DNA of 64,000 nt from assembly GCF_900188205.1 (NCBI RefSeq), contig NZ_FZOH01000007.1, positions 180,709 through 244,708 of the forward strand. The letters run 5' to 3'. Below the pieces are notes generated by a model that did no database searches, was not told the origin of the DNA, and worked only from the letters and a program-made list of their open reading frames with translations. Position 1 is the stretch's first letter; each line of letters begins with the position of its first letter. Positions 28,359-40,408 of this stretch are shown in pieces. The translations under genes and the position numbers were made by a program. The stretch comes from Geodermatophilus saharensis. GTDB taxonomy: Bacteria > Actinomycetota > Actinomycetes > Mycobacteriales > Geodermatophilaceae.

Positions 28359-29057
28359 GTGAACCGCGCCCTGCGCGCCGCCCTGACGGGCGCTCTCGTG
28401 ATCAGCCCGGTCGCGCTCGGTGCGTGCAGCGCCGGGCAGGTGTCCCAGACCGGGACCCAGGACCGCGACAAGGTCGGCCCGCAGGCCCAGGTGGAGGACG
28501 TGCTCCTGCGCCAGGTGCTGCTCGCCTACCCCGACGAGGGCCTCTACGAGGAGGGCGACGACGCGACGCTCGTCATGACGATCGTCAACGAGTCGAACGA
28601 GGACGAGACGCTCACCTCGATCGAGGGCGAGGGCTTCTCCGGCGTGCGGCTCAGCGGCACCGGCCCGACGCCGTCGCCGTCGTCCCCCGCGGGGAACCAG
28701 CCGACCACCGCGCCGACGCCGGGCACCACCGGCGCCACCCCGGGCTCCCCGGCCACCCCCACCGGGTCCTCGGCGGCGAGCTCGGACCTGTCCCTGGAGA
28801 TCCCCGCCGACACCGCGCTCTACATCGGCCGCGACGGCGACGCCACCATCACCCTCGAGGACCTCAGCGAGCCGCTGACGGCCGGGCAGAGCCTGAGCCT
28901 GACGCTCACCTTCGAGCAGGCCGGCGAGATCGAGGTCCAGGCGCTGGTGGGCAACCCCGACGAGGAGGTCGAGCGGGGCGAGGCCTTCGACTTCCACGAG
29001 GGCGAGGCCGGCGAGGCCGAGAACCCCGAGTCCGAGGAGGACACCCAGGCCGAGTGA
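28359..29057 (+). CDS. LpqE-like lipoprotein
   Basis: 232 residues. A signal peptide ends in lipobox LGAC (Cys near residue 24). The body contains beta-rich segments (TLVMTIVNESNEDETL, QSLSLTLTFEQAGEIEVQALV) split by a Thr/Pro/Ser-rich linker, and the tail is very acidic. By position before radA-disA it corresponds to the mycobacterial lipoprotein LpqE (Rv3584, from memory). Role unknown; the fold resembles copper-binding PCuAC-like immunoglobulin domains only loosely. Confidence 0.8.
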   Translation: MNRALRAALTGALVISPVALGACSAGQVSQTGTQDRDKVGPQAQVEDVLLRQVLLAYPDEGLYEEGDDATLVMTIVNESNEDETLTSIEGEGFSGVRLSGTGPTPSPSSPAGNQPTTAPTPGTTGATPGSPATPTGSSAASSDLSLEIPADTALYIGRDGDATITLEDLSEPLTAGQSLSLTLTFEQAGEIEVQALVGNPDEEVERGEAFDFHEGEAGEAENPESEEDTQAE

Positions 29058-29081
29058 GGCGGGACTGTCGGTCCCCCCACC

Positions 29082-29087
29082 TACCGT
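29082..29087 (+). promoter_or_regulatory. -10 element TACCGT of a probable leaderless radA promoter
   Basis: TACCGT ends six bases before the radA GTG at 29094, giving a leaderless transcript. The same sequence and spacing occur at 12485. Confidence 0.6.
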
Positions 29088-29093
29088 GACGGG

Positions 29094-30467
29094 GTGCCCC
29101 CCTCCGGAGTGAAGCCCGCCCGCCCCGCCCACCGCTGCACCGAGTGCGGCTACGCGTCGGCCAAGTGGGTCGGCCGCTGCCCGGAGTGCCAGGCCTGGGG
29201 CACGCTGCAGGAGGTCGGCGCCACGGCGCCGGCGCTGCGGGCGGTCGCCGCGGGCCCGGTGACCGCGCCGGCGCGGCCCATCGCCCAGGTCGAGCTCACC
29301 GGCGCCCGCGCGGTGCCCACCGGCATCGCGGAGTTCGACCGGGTCCTCGGCGGCGGCCTCGTCCCGGGCGCGGTCGTGCTCGTCGCCGGCGAGCCGGGCG
29401 TGGGCAAGTCCACGCTGCTGCTCGAGGTGGCCCACCGGGTGGCCGCGTCCAACGGCCCCACGCTGGTCGTGTCCGGCGAGGAGTCCGCGGCCCAGGTGCG
29501 GTTGCGCGCCGAGCGCATCGACGCGCTGCACGAGCGGCTGTACCTGGCGGCGGAGACCGAGCTGTCGGCCGTCCTCGCCCACGTCGAGCAGGTGTCGCCC
29601 TCGCTGCTGGTCCTCGACAGCGTGCAGACCGTCCGCTCCCCCGCCGTCGACGGCACCGACGGCGGCGCCTCGCAGGTGCGCGCGGTCGCCACGGCGCTGA
29701 CCGCCGTCGCGAAGTCCCGCGGGATGACGACGATCCTGGTCGGGCACGTCACCAAGGACGGCGCGATCGCCGGCCCGCGGGCACTCGAGCACCTCGTCGA
29801 CGTCGTCGTCTCCTTCGACGGCGAGCGGCACTCCACGCTGCGCCTGGTGCGGGCCACCAAGAACCGGTTCGGCCCGGCCGACGAGATCGGCTGCTTCGAG
29901 ATCGGCGACGGCGGCGTGGTGGGCGTGCCCGACCCGTCGCACCTGTTCGTCTCCCGCCGCACCGCGTCGGTGCCCGGCAGCTGCGTCACGGTGACGATGG
30001 AGGGCAGCCGGCCGCTGCTGGCCGAGGTGCAGGCGCTGGTCGCCACCAGCGCCGGCGGCGGCTCGCCCCGCCGCGCGGTCAGCGGGCTGGACTCGCAGCG
30101 GGTCGCCATGGTCAACGCCGTCGTCGAGCGGCGCGGCGGGGTGCGGCTGGCCGACGCCGACGTCTTCGCCGCCTCGGTGGGCGGGGTGAAGATCGCCGAG
30201 CCCGCGGCCGACCTCGCGCTGGCGCTGGCCATCGCCTCGGCGTCGCGGGACACCCCGCTGCCCGAGGGGATGGTGGCGCTGGGGGAGGTCGGCCTGTCCG
30301 GGGAGATCCGGCGGGTCGGCGGCACCGCGCGGCGGCTGGCCGAGGCGGCCCGGCAGGGCTACCGGCTGGCGCTGGTGCCGCCGGACGCGGGGCCGGCGCC
30401 GAAGGGCATGCGGCTGATGGAGGTGCCCGACCTGGGCGCGGCGCTGGCGGGGCTGTTCCCGGGCTGA
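29094..30467 (+). CDS. radA: DNA repair protein RadA (Sms)
   Basis: 457 residues. A C4 zinc finger (CTECGYASAKWVGRCPEC) is followed by a RecA-like ATPase (Walker A GEPGVGKST, Walker B LLVLDSV), the RadA-specific KNRFG motif and a Lon-protease-like C-terminal domain. It acts as a branch-migration helicase in homologous recombination. Upstream of disA, as in many Gram-positives. Confidence 0.97.
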   Translation: MPPSGVKPARPAHRCTECGYASAKWVGRCPECQAWGTLQEVGATAPALRAVAAGPVTAPARPIAQVELTGARAVPTGIAEFDRVLGGGLVPGAVVLVAGEPGVGKSTLLLEVAHRVAASNGPTLVVSGEESAAQVRLRAERIDALHERLYLAAETELSAVLAHVEQVSPSLLVLDSVQTVRSPAVDGTDGGASQVRAVATALTAVAKSRGMTTILVGHVTKDGAIAGPRALEHLVDVVVSFDGERHSTLRLVRATKNRFGPADEIGCFEIGDGGVVGVPDPSHLFVSRRTASVPGSCVTVTMEGSRPLLAEVQALVATSAGGGSPRRAVSGLDSQRVAMVNAVVERRGGVRLADADVFAASVGGVKIAEPAADLALALAIASASRDTPLPEGMVALGEVGLSGEIRRVGGTARRLAEAARQGYRLALVPPDAGPAPKGMRLMEVPDLGAALAGLFPG

Positions 30468-30513
30468 GCCCGGTCGTGCGCCCCGCTCGCGACCGGCCCC
30501 GCGGGGTGACCCG

Positions 30514-30519
30514 TAGAAT
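30514..30519 (+). promoter_or_regulatory. -10 element TAGAAT for disA
   Basis: A near-consensus TAGAAT in the 78-base radA-disA gap suggests disA has its own promoter as well as read-through from radA. It would give a leader of about 25 bases. Confidence 0.55.
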
Positions 30520-30551
30520 CGCGGCCAACCGCGTCGACGTCAGGAGTGCCC

Positions 30552-31640
30552 GTGCCCCCCGCTGTGGACTCCGAGGTCGCTCTGCGCGAGCTCCTCGGCC
30601 GCATCGCCCCGGGGACGGCGCTGCGCGACGGCCTGGAGCGGATCCTGGCCGGCCGCACCGGCGCGCTGATCGTGCTGGGCTACGACCGGGTCGTGGAGTC
30701 CATCTGCACCGGCGGGTTCGCCCTCGACGTCGCCCTGTCGGCCACCCGGCTGCGCGAGCTGGCCAAGATGGACGGCGCGGTCATCCTCTCCTCCGACGGC
30801 CTGCGCATCGTGCGGGCGGGCGTACACCTCATGCCCGACCCCACGGTCCCCACCGAGGAGTCGGGCACCCGCCACCGGACCGCCGAGCGGGTGGCCGTGC
30901 AGACCGGCTTCCCGGTCATCTCGGTCAGCCAGTCGATGCACATCATCAGCGTCTACGTCGCCGGCCGCCGGTACACCCTCGAGCACCCGACGACGATCCT
31001 CGCCCGCGCCAACCAGGCACTCGCGGCGCTGGAGCGCTACAAGCTGCGCCTCGACGAGGTGGCCAGCACGCTGTCGGCGCTGGAGATCGAGGACCTGGTC
31101 ACCGTGCGCGACGCGATGAGCGTCAGCCAGCGGCTGGAGATGGTCCGCCGGATCGCCGACGAGATCGAGGGCTTCGTCGTCGAGCTCGGCACCGACGGCC
31201 GGCTGCTGGCGCTGCAGCTCGACGAGATGCTCGCCGGGGTGGAGGAGGACCGCGCGCTGCTGGTCCGCGACTACATGCCCGGCGGCGCCGCGCGGCGGCC
31301 GCGCACCATCGAGGACGTCCTCGCCGAGCTGCGCACGCTGTCGGCCACCGAACTGCTCGACCTCTCCGCGGTCGCCCGCTGCTACGGCCTGCCCACCACC
31401 CCCGACGCGCTGGACTCCCCCGTGAGCCCGCGCGGCTACCGGCTGCTGGCGCGGGTGCCGCGCCTGCCGGCCGCGATCATCGACCGGCTGGTCGAGCACT
31501 TCGGCGGGCTGCAGAAGCTGCTGGCCGCCACCATCGAGGACCTGCTGGCCGTCGAGGGGGTCGGCGAGGCCCGCGCCCGCGGCATCCGCGAGGGCCTGTC
31601 GCGGCTGGCCGAGACCTCGATCCTCGACCGCTACAGCTGA
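30552..31640 (+). CDS. disA: DNA integrity scanning diadenylate cyclase DisA
   Basis: About 362 residues. The DAC domain has the active-site DGA (AKMDGAVIL) and RHR ([11 protein letters not shown]) motifs and makes c-di-AMP from two ATP. A helical linker and a C-terminal HhH DNA-binding domain ([15 protein letters not shown]) follow. GTG 30552 is used, six bases after AGGAG; GTG 30546 lies within the ribosome site. Followed directly by palindromic repeat copy b. Confidence 0.96.
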   Translation: MPPAVDSEVALRELLGRIAPGTALRDGLERILAGRTGALIVLGYDRVVESICTGGFALDVALSATRLRELAKMDGAVILSSDGLRIVRAGVHLMPDPTVPTEESGTRHRTAERVAVQTGFPVISVSQSMHIISVYVAGRRYTLEHPTTILARANQALAALERYKLRLDEVASTLSALEIEDLVTVRDAMSVSQRLEMVRRIADEIEGFVVELGTDGRLLALQLDEMLAGVEEDRALLVRDYMPGGAARRPRTIEDVLAELRTLSATELLDLSAVARCYGLPTTPDALDSPVSPRGYRLLARVPRLPAAIIDRLVEHFGGLQKLLAATIEDLLAVEGVGEARARGIREGLSRLAETSILDRYS

Positions 31641-31722
31641 GTGAGGACCCTCCTGCCCGCCACCGCTCGCACGCTCGCGGTCGGACCCTGCAGGAGGGCC
31701 GTTCCGGCCGGTCACCACGAGG
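31641..31722 (+). repeat. Palindromic intergenic repeat, copy b
   Basis: GGACC begins four bases after the disA TGA. Arms GGACCCTCCTGC/GCAGGAGGGCC enclose the core CGCTCGCACGCTCGCGG. The trailing part, GCCGTTCC then GTCACCACG, matches copy f almost exactly. It lies between the convergent disA and membrane-protein genes and is probably a bidirectional terminator. Confidence 0.85.
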
Positions 31723-31731
31723 GCTGCGCCC

Positions 31732-32412
31732 TCAGGTGATCTGCAGGGGAGCGTCCGGGCTGGTCTTGGTGTCCAGCCGCGCCCGCACCACGTAGCTGCC
31801 CGGCGCCACCGGCACGCGCGCCGCGGTGCAGGTCGGCTCGCTGGTCAGGCCGCTCCACGTCAGCGGGAAGACGACCTGCTCACCCGGCGCGAGCGTGCGG
31901 GTGTCGCTGCTGGTCTCGGGCTGGCAGTCGTTGCTCCCCCACAGCCGCGCGCCGGCGGCGTCGAGCAGCACCATCTCCTGCAGCTGCTTGTCCAGCACCC
32001 GGGTGCAGGGCACGGCCGCGGTGTTGGTGACAACGAGCTCGAGCACCGGTGCCGACCCCGAGGGCGCGCTGCCGGGCGTGCGCACCTCGAGGGCGACGAC
32101 GTCGTCGCCGCACGGGGCACCGGCCTCCTGGGCGGGCGGTGCGGGCGGCTGCGGGGCGGGTGGGGTGGTGCTCGGTGGCGGGGTCGGCGTCTGCACGCCG
32201 GCCAGCGAGGGCACCACCCGGTCGAGGGCGGGGGTGCCCACCGGCGAGGACGACGCCGCGGAGCCGGCCGCCGCGGCGGTGTCCCCCGATCCGGTCAGCA
32301 GCGAGACGCCGAGCCAGCCGCCCCCGCCGAGCACGACCAGGAGGACGAGCAGCACCAGGAGTCGCCGTCGCCAGTAGACGGCGGCCGGCAGGGGTCCGAC
32401 CGGGTGCAGCAC
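31732..32412 (-). CDS. Membrane-anchored hypothetical protein
   Basis: 226 residues. One N-terminal transmembrane helix (about 18-40) is followed by a Pro/Thr-rich linker and an extracellular beta domain with four cysteines (APCGDDVVALEV, VPCTRV, NDCQP, PTCTAA), likely two disulfides. The position after disA matches the mycobacterial gene Rv3587c (from memory). GTG 32412 starts just before the basic pre-helix segment. Divergent from mutY. Confidence 0.82.
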   Translation of the reverse strand: MLHPVGPLPAAVYWRRRLLVLLVLLVVLGGGGWLGVSLLTGSGDTAAAAGSAASSSPVGTPALDRVVPSLAGVQTPTPPPSTTPPAPQPPAPPAQEAGAPCGDDVVALEVRTPGSAPSGSAPVLELVVTNTAAVPCTRVLDKQLQEMVLLDAAGARLWGSNDCQPETSSDTRTLAPGEQVVFPLTWSGLTSEPTCTAARVPVAPGSYVVRARLDTKTSPDAPLQIT

Positions 32413-32490
32413 GAGTCGGACCGTAGTCGGCCCCGCCGCGGACCACCGCACAGGGCACGCCGCGGCTGGCGCCGGGCACACTGGACCCCC

Positions 32491-33366
32491 GTGAGCAGCA
32501 CGGCCGGACTCGGCGACGCCCTCGTCGACTGGTACGACACCGCCGCCCGCGACCTGCCGTGGCGGCGTCCCGGCGTGGACCCGTGGGCGGTGCTGGTCAG
32601 CGAGGTGATGCTGCAGCAGACGCCGGTGGCGCGGGTGGAGCCGGTGTGGACCGCGTGGATGGCCCGCTGGCCCACGCCGGCCGACCTGGCCGCCGCCTCC
32701 CCGGCCGAGGTCATCCGCGCGTGGGGCAAGCTCGGCTACCCGCGCCGGGCGCTGCGGTTGCGCGAGACCGCCGTCGCCCTCACCGAGCGGCACGGCGGGA
32801 CCGTCCCGGCCGACGTGGCGGCCCTGGAGGCGCTGCCGGGTGTCGGCACCTACACCGCCCGGGCGGTGGCCTGCTTCGGCCACGGACAGCCTCAGCCGGT
32901 GGTGGACACCAACGTGCGGCGGGTGGTGGCGCGGCTGGTGCACGGCCGCGCCGAGGCGGGCACCGCCCGGGCCGCCGACCTCGCCGACGTCGCGGCACTG
33001 GCGCCGGCCGACCGGGAGCGGGCGTGCCGCTTCTCGGTGGCGGCGATGGAGCTCGGCGCGCTGGTCTGCGTGGCCCGCACGCCGCGCTGCGCCGTCTGCC
33101 CGGTGCGCGAGCGCTGCGCCTGGCGGCTGGCCGGCTGCCCGGCCGCCGACGGGCCGCCGCGGCGGGTGCAGCGCTTCGCCGGGACCGACCGGCAGGTGCG
33201 CGGCCGGCTGCTCGACGTGCTGCGGGCCGCACACGGCCCGGTGCCCGCCGAGGCCCTCGACGCCGCGTGGGACGACGCCGCCCAGCGGTCCCGCTGCCTG
33301 GACTCGCTGCTCGCCGACGGGCTGGTCGAGCAGACCGACGACGGCCTGTTCCGGCTCCCCCACTGA
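32491..33366 (+). CDS. mutY: Adenine DNA glycosylase MutY
   Basis: 291 residues. The HhH motif LPGVGTYTARAV and catalytic aspartate (VVDTNV) are present, with the N-terminal SEVMLQQTPVARV. The [4Fe-4S] cysteines appear as CVARTPRCAVCPVRERC. It removes A opposite 8-oxoG. It lacks a full Nudix-like C-terminal recognition domain, as is usual in actinobacterial MutY. Confidence 0.95.
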   Translation: MSSTAGLGDALVDWYDTAARDLPWRRPGVDPWAVLVSEVMLQQTPVARVEPVWTAWMARWPTPADLAAASPAEVIRAWGKLGYPRRALRLRETAVALTERHGGTVPADVAALEALPGVGTYTARAVACFGHGQPQPVVDTNVRRVVARLVHGRAEAGTARAADLADVAALAPADRERACRFSVAAMELGALVCVARTPRCAVCPVRERCAWRLAGCPAADGPPRRVQRFAGTDRQVRGRLLDVLRAAHGPVPAEALDAAWDDAAQRSRCLDSLLADGLVEQTDDGLFRLPH

Positions 33367-33436
33367 CCGGCCCCGCGCCGCCACCCGCAACCGATCCGGT
33401 CGTGCGACGACCCCGCGGCACGGTTCACTGGGACCC

Positions 33437-34353
33437 GTGCAGCTGCCCGCGGGACTCACCGCCCGACCCCTGACCGGGGACGACGCCCGCGCGGTGTACG
33501 AGGTGATGGCCGCGCAGGAGCAGCACGACATCGGGCTCGTCGAGATCGAGGAGGCCGACATCGTCGGGGACTGGCAGCGCCCCAGCTTCGAGTCGCGGCC
33601 GGCACGCTCGGCGTCTTCGACGGCGACCGGCTCGTCGCCTACGCGGAGGTCTCCGGCGAGGGGCGCGGGGACGCCGCCGTGCACCCGCGGTACCGCGGAC
33701 GGGGCATCGGGACGGCGCTGGCCGCCTGGACCCGGCAGCGGGCCCGCGAGCGCGGCGCCCACGTCTTCGGCATGTCCGTGCCGCAGGGCTCCCCCGCGGA
33801 CGTCCTGCTGGCCGACCTCGGCTACCACGTGCGGTGGACCTCGTGGCTGCTGGAGCTCCCCGAGGACAGGCGGATCGAGACGCAGCCGCTGCCCGACGGG
33901 TACGCCATCCGGACGGCGGACGGCGAGGCCGACCACCGGGCCGCCTGGACGGTGGTCGAGGACGCCTTCCTCGAGTGGTCGCAGCGGGACCGCCGGTCGT
34001 TCGAGGACTTCGCCGCGACGACCGTGCGCCGGCCCGGGTTCGAGCCGTGGCACCTGCGGGTCGTCGTGGACCACCGTGGCGACGTGGTGGGGGCGTGCTT
34101 CCTGGTCACCGGCGGCCGGGACGGCTACGTCGACAGGCTGGCGGTGCGCCGTGACCGGCGCGGGCTCGGTCTGGCCCGGGCCCTCCTCGCCGACGCCTTC
34201 GCGAACGCCCGCCGGCACGGCGCCACGCGCTGCGAGCTGTCCACCGACTCCCGTACCGGCGCCCTCGGCCTCTACGAGCGGGTGGGCATGGTGGTCACCG
34301 GGACCTGGGTGCACCGCGCCGTGGACCTGGGACCGGTCGCCGTCCCCCGCTGA
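33437..34353 (+). pseudogene. GNAT acetyltransferase with two GNAT domains, interrupted by a frameshift
   Basis: Two frames together make one protein. The frame from GTG 33437 gives LTARPLTGDDARAVYEVM up to about DWQRPSFE. The next frame, from about 33604, gives TLGVFDGDRLVAYAEV, then RGRGIGTALAAW (acetyl-CoA loop) and a complete second GNAT domain to 34353. The join needs one extra base near 33588-33604, so a one-base deletion (real or sequencing) breaks the N-terminal domain. A shorter protein could start at GTG 33679. Resembles tandem-GNAT enzymes such as MshD, but the substrate is unknown. Confidence 0.75.
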
Positions 34354-34515
34354 CCGGACCACGGGTCGCGGAGACGACACCGGCCGGCGACGTCGTCGCG
34401 GGGGGCCCGGCCGCCCGCCGTCCTCCCTCACCGCCGGGCGTCCTCCCTCACGTCCCACCGTGCGGGAGGAGGCGCCACGATCAGGTCCCTGCTCCTGGCG
34501 CGGGCCCGGACGCGG

Positions 34516-34552
34516 CGAGGGCCGCCCCCCGCGGTGCGGGAGACGGCCCTCG
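34516..34552 (-). terminator. Terminator hairpin after clpC
   Basis: CGAGGGCCG/CGGCCCTCG arms with an inner CCCGC/GCGGG stem, 18 bases past the clpC stop. The rest of the 34354-34570 gap holds a 13-base direct repeat (CGTCCTCCCTCAC) and no gene. Confidence 0.65.
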
Positions 34553-34570
34553 TCGATGGTGCGGGTGGAG

Positions 34571-37114
<2,544 letters not shown>

Positions 37115-37353
37115 GCGCTGCTTCTCCTCTGACCGGCTGGTCCGGCACTGCCCTCCCCGTTCCTGGGGAGGAGCACCCGACGTCCGTCGGCGCGCTGGGG
37201 CACCGGTCTTTCCACTGTAGTCACGGACCACGCCGTCCTGTCGGCCTCGACCGGCGGGCGGTGGGTGGCTGCCCGGTCCAACCGATGGTGCCGTGGCGGT
37301 GTTCCGATCCGGTTACGCCGACAGCGGACGGCGCGTCGCGACCAGGAGACGCC

Positions 37354-37387
37354 GACGGCCCGGCACCCGAGTGGGTGCCGGGCCGTC
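37354..37387. terminator. 15-bp perfect hairpin in the lsr2-clpC gap
   Basis: GACGGCCCGGCACCC/GGGTGCCGGGCCGTC with tetraloop GAGT. It ends the repeat-rich stretch downstream of lsr2. The remaining 37115-37353 should hold the clpC promoter; I see no confident -10/-35. Confidence 0.7.
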
Positions 37388-37478
37388 GTGACGTGCTGGA
37401 CGGCCCCCTCGCAGGGGCCCACCCCGAGCGGGGTGACGTGCTGAAACGGCCCCCTCGCAGGGACCCGCCCCGAGCGGG
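37388..37478. repeat. Two truncated tandem units related to palindromic repeat copy c
   Basis: Two 45-46-base units, each starting GTGACGTGCTG and containing CGGCCCCCTCGCAGGG and CCCCGAGCGGGG, precede the full copy c, which begins with the same GTGACGTGCTGG. Each unit can form two small hairpins. It looks like local tandem duplication of one half of the element. Confidence 0.8.
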
Positions 37479-37553
37479 GTGACGTGCTGGAACGGCCCCG
37501 CTGCAGGGGCCCACCGCGAGCGTGCGAGCGGTGGGGGGCAGCGGGGTCCTTCG
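37479..37553 (-). repeat. Palindromic intergenic repeat, copy c
   Basis: GGACC begins four bases after the lsr2 TGA (minus strand). Arms CCCCGCTGC/GCAGCGGGG and the core ACCGCTCGCACGCTCGCGGT lead into GCCGTTCC and GTCACC. It is the copy closest to the family consensus and a probable lsr2 terminator. Confidence 0.85.
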
Positions 37554-37910
37554 TCAGTGGGCGGCTTCGTAGGCCTCGACGACGCTGGCCGGGATGCGGC
37601 CGCGGTCGCTGACGTTGTGGCCGTTCTTGCGGGCCCAGTCGCGGATGGCGCCGGCCTGCTCCCGGTCCATGCGGCCGCCACCACCGGTGGCGCGCGAACG
37701 GCCGCCGCCGGAGGCCCGGCCACCACCGCCGCGGCTCACCTTGCGGGCGGCCTGCACGTACCGGGAGAACGTGTCCCGCAGTTCCGTGGCGTTCTTCTCC
37801 GACAGGTCGATCTCGTAGCTGGTGCCGTCGAGGGAGAAGCTCACCGTCTCGTCGGCGGGGACGTCCTCGTCGAGGTCGTCACTCAGGATCACCTGCACCT
37901 TGCGCGCCAT
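37554..37910 (-). CDS. lsr2: Nucleoid-associated protein Lsr2
   Basis: 118 residues. The N-terminal dimerisation domain ([15 protein letters not shown]) precedes a Gly/Arg-rich linker and the C-terminal AT-hook-like DNA-binding domain with RGRI ([16 protein letters not shown]). Actinobacterial H-NS analogue that silences AT-rich and acquired DNA. Between lysS and clpC, as in mycobacteria. Confidence 0.97.
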   Translation of the reverse strand: MARKVQVILSDDLDEDVPADETVSFSLDGTSYEIDLSEKNATELRDTFSRYVQAARKVSRGGGGRASGGGRSRATGGGGRMDREQAGAIRDWARKNGHNVSDRGRIPASVVEAYEAAH

Positions 37911-38064
37911 TCTTCTGCCTCACTCCTCCTCGGCCCCGCGGCCGGACGATTGGTCGCCGTCGTGGACGACGTGGCCATTCCACCACACGGAAGGGCGAGA
38001 AGACGATTAGCCCACCGCAGTTCGCCCAATACGGGGAGGAATCGTCCGTTCGTGAGAGTCGGTA

Positions 38065-39567
38065 TCAGGAAATGGGCCGCACCAAAGGGAACAGGATCGT
38101 CTCCCGGATGCCGAGACCGGTGAGCGTCATCATCAGCCGGTCGATTCCCATGCCGACGCCGCCGCTGGGCGGCATGCCGTACTCGAGGGCCTCGAGGAAG
38201 TCCTCGTCGAGCACCATCGCCTCGGGGTCGCCCGCGGCGGCCAGCAGCGCCTGCTGGGTGAACCGCTCGCGCTGCACGACCGGGTCGACCAGCTCGGAGT
38301 ACCCGGTCCCGCGCTCGACGCCGCCGATGTAGAGGTCCCACTTCTCGGCCAGCCCCGGCGTCGTGCGGTGCGCCCGGGTCAGCGGCGAGGTGTCGACCGG
38401 GTAGTCGACGACGAACGTCGGCGCCTGCAGCGAGTCCTGGACCAGCGCCTCGAACAGCTCCTCGACCACCTTGCCGGGCAGCCACGCGGGGTCCACGCCG
38501 ACGTCGTGCCGCCCGGCGAGCGCGCGCAGGTGCTCCACCGGCGTCTCCGGCGTGACCTCCTCGCCGACGGCGTCGGAGACCAGCGAGTACAGCGGCACGT
38601 GCGGCCACTCCCCGGACAGGTCGATCTCGGTGCCGTCGTGGTGGCGGGCGACGTGGTCGCCGAACAGCGCCGCGCAGCACTCCTGCACCAGCTCGCGGGT
38701 GGTGCGCGCGACGTCGGTGTAGTCCGCCCACGCCTCGTAGAACTCCAGCATCGCGAACTCCGGGGAGTGCGAGCTGTCGGCGCCCTCGTTGCGGAAGTTC
38801 CGGTTGATCTCGAAGACCTTCTCCAGGCCGCCCACGATGCACCGCTTGAGGAACAGCTCCGGTGCGATGCGCAGGTACAGGTCGAGGTCGAAGGCGTTCA
38901 TGTGGGTGCGGAACGGCCGGGCCGCGGCGCCGCCGTGCACCGTCTGCAGCATCGGCGTCTCGACCTCGAGGAAGCCCCGGCCGGTCAGGCCGGCCCGCAG
39001 CGCGGCCACGACCGCGGCCCGCTGGCGGACGGTGCGGCGCGCCTCGTCGCGGACGATGAGGTCGACGTAGCGGCGGCGCACCCGCAGCTCCTCGCTCATC
39101 GGCTTGTGCGCCACCGGCAGCGGGCGCAGCGCCTTGGCCGCCATCCGCCAGGAGTCGGCGAACACCGACAGCTCGCCGCGCCGCGACGTGCCGACCTCGC
39201 CCTCGACGAAGACGTGGTCGCCGAGGTCGACGTCGGCCTTCCAGGCGTCGAGCGCCTCGGCGCCGACCCGGTCGCGCGAGAGCATGACCTGCAGCTCGGC
39301 GTCGCCCTCGCGCAGGGTCGCGAAGCACAGCTTGCCGGTGTTGCGGCTGAAGATGACCCGGCCGGTGACGCCCACCCGGTCCCCGGTCAGCGTGTCCGGC
39401 TCCAGGTCGGGGTGCGCCGCGCGGACGTCGGCCAGCGAGGTCGTGCGGGCCACCGTGACCGGGAAGGGGTCCGTGCCGGCCTCGCGCAGCCGGTCGAGCT
39501 TGGCGCGCCGCACGCGCATCTGCTCGGGGAGCTCGTCGTCCAGCGGGCCGGGGGGTTCGTCGGTCAC
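38065..39567 (-). CDS. lysS: Lysyl-tRNA synthetase (class II)
   Basis: 500 residues. The OB-fold anticodon domain ([15 protein letters not shown]) precedes the class II catalytic core: motif 2 ([11 protein letters not shown]) and motif 3 ([15 protein letters not shown]). The GTG at 39565-39567 fits the family start. The 38-42 bp gap to coaX suggests cotranscription with the cofactor operon. Confidence 0.97.
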   Translation of the reverse strand: MTDEPPGPLDDELPEQMRVRRAKLDRLREAGTDPFPVTVARTTSLADVRAAHPDLEPDTLTGDRVGVTGRVIFSRNTGKLCFATLREGDAELQVMLSRDRVGAEALDAWKADVDLGDHVFVEGEVGTSRRGELSVFADSWRMAAKALRPLPVAHKPMSEELRVRRRYVDLIVRDEARRTVRQRAAVVAALRAGLTGRGFLEVETPMLQTVHGGAAARPFRTHMNAFDLDLYLRIAPELFLKRCIVGGLEKVFEINRNFRNEGADSSHSPEFAMLEFYEAWADYTDVARTTRELVQECCAALFGDHVARHHDGTEIDLSGEWPHVPLYSLVSDAVGEEVTPETPVEHLRALAGRHDVGVDPAWLPGKVVEELFEALVQDSLQAPTFVVDYPVDTSPLTRAHRTTPGLAEKWDLYIGGVERGTGYSELVDPVVQRERFTQQALLAAAGDPEAMVLDEDFLEALEYGMPPSGGVGMGIDRLMMTLTGLGIRETILFPLVRPIS

Positions 39568-39608
39568 GGCGCCCGAGCCTACGGCCGTGCGCCGCGCCAC
39601 CCCGGCGG

Positions 39609-40403
39609 TCACCGGCGGCCGGCGGCCTGGGAGCGCTCGAAGGCCAGCCGCAGCCCGTGGACGGTGAGGTCGGGCTCGCGGGCGGCGATCGACCGGCAGC
39701 TGTCGGCGACCAGGGGCGCCAGCCCGCCGGTGGCGACGACGACCGGCTCGCGGCCGAACTGCGCCACGAGTTCGCCGCCGATGCGGTCGACGAGCCCGTC
39801 GACGAGGCCGGCGAAGCCGAGGACGACGCCGGACTGCAGCGCCGCGACGGTGTTCTTGCCGATCGCCTGCGGCGGGACGGTGAGCTCGACCGAGCGCAGC
39901 TGCGCCGCCCGGGAGGCCAGGGCCTCCAGGCTGACCTCCAGGCCCGGCGCGAGCGCACCGCCGAGGAACTGCCCGTCCGGGCCCACGGCGTCGACGTTGG
40001 TGGAGGTGCCGAAGTCGACGACGACGACCGGCCGGGTGCGCCCGTCCGGGGCGGTGCCCAACAGCTCGTGGGCGGCCAGGGCGGTGACGACGCGGTCGGC
40101 GCCCACCTCGCGGGGGTTGTCCACGTGCAGCGGGACGCCGGTGCGCACGCCCGGGCCGATGAGCACGACCGGCACCTCGAGGGAGTCCAGCAGCCGGCGC
40201 AGCGCCGGCAGCAGCGCGGGCACGGTGGAGCAGGCGGCCACGCCGGTCACCTCGGTGTCGCGCAGCAGGCCGCGCCACAGCATCCGCAGCTCGTCGGAGG
40301 TGGCCCGCGCGTGCGTCGTCACCCGCCAGCACCCCACCCGCCGGGCGCCGTCGAAGGTGGCCAGCACGGTCTGGCTGTTGCCGACGTCGACGGTGAGCAG
40401 CAC
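39609..40403 (-). CDS. coaX: Type III pantothenate kinase
   Basis: 264 residues of the ASKHA fold. The phosphate motif VDVGNSQT opens the protein; [15 protein letters not shown] and [16 protein letters not shown] are conserved. First step of CoA synthesis, downstream of panC/panD in the same run. GTG start, six bases after the nadC stop. Confidence 0.96.
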   Translation of the reverse strand: MLLTVDVGNSQTVLATFDGARRVGCWRVTTHARATSDELRMLWRGLLRDTEVTGVAACSTVPALLPALRRLLDSLEVPVVLIGPGVRTGVPLHVDNPREVGADRVVTALAAHELLGTAPDGRTRPVVVVDFGTSTNVDAVGPDGQFLGGALAPGLEVSLEALASRAAQLRSVELTVPPQAIGKNTVAALQSGVVLGFAGLVDGLVDRIGGELVAQFGREPVVVATGGLAPLVADSCRSIAAREPDLTVHGLRLAFERSQAAGRR

Positions 40404-40408
40404 CGGGC

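Noticed and set aside
34419-34455. Direct repeat CGTCCTCCCTCAC in the clpC 3' region
   Set aside because: Only two short copies, with no flanking duplications or gene. It is not enough to call a mobile element.
37315-37326. Possible ClgR-type operator (CGC-N5-GCG) upstream of clpC
   Set aside because: The motif is too short for a GC-rich genome and lies about 200 bases from the start codon. No second supporting feature.
37388-37553. Possible CRISPR array (repeated 45-46-base units)
   Set aside because: Units are adjacent without unique spacers, only two to three copies, and no cas genes are present. It fits truncated palindromic elements.
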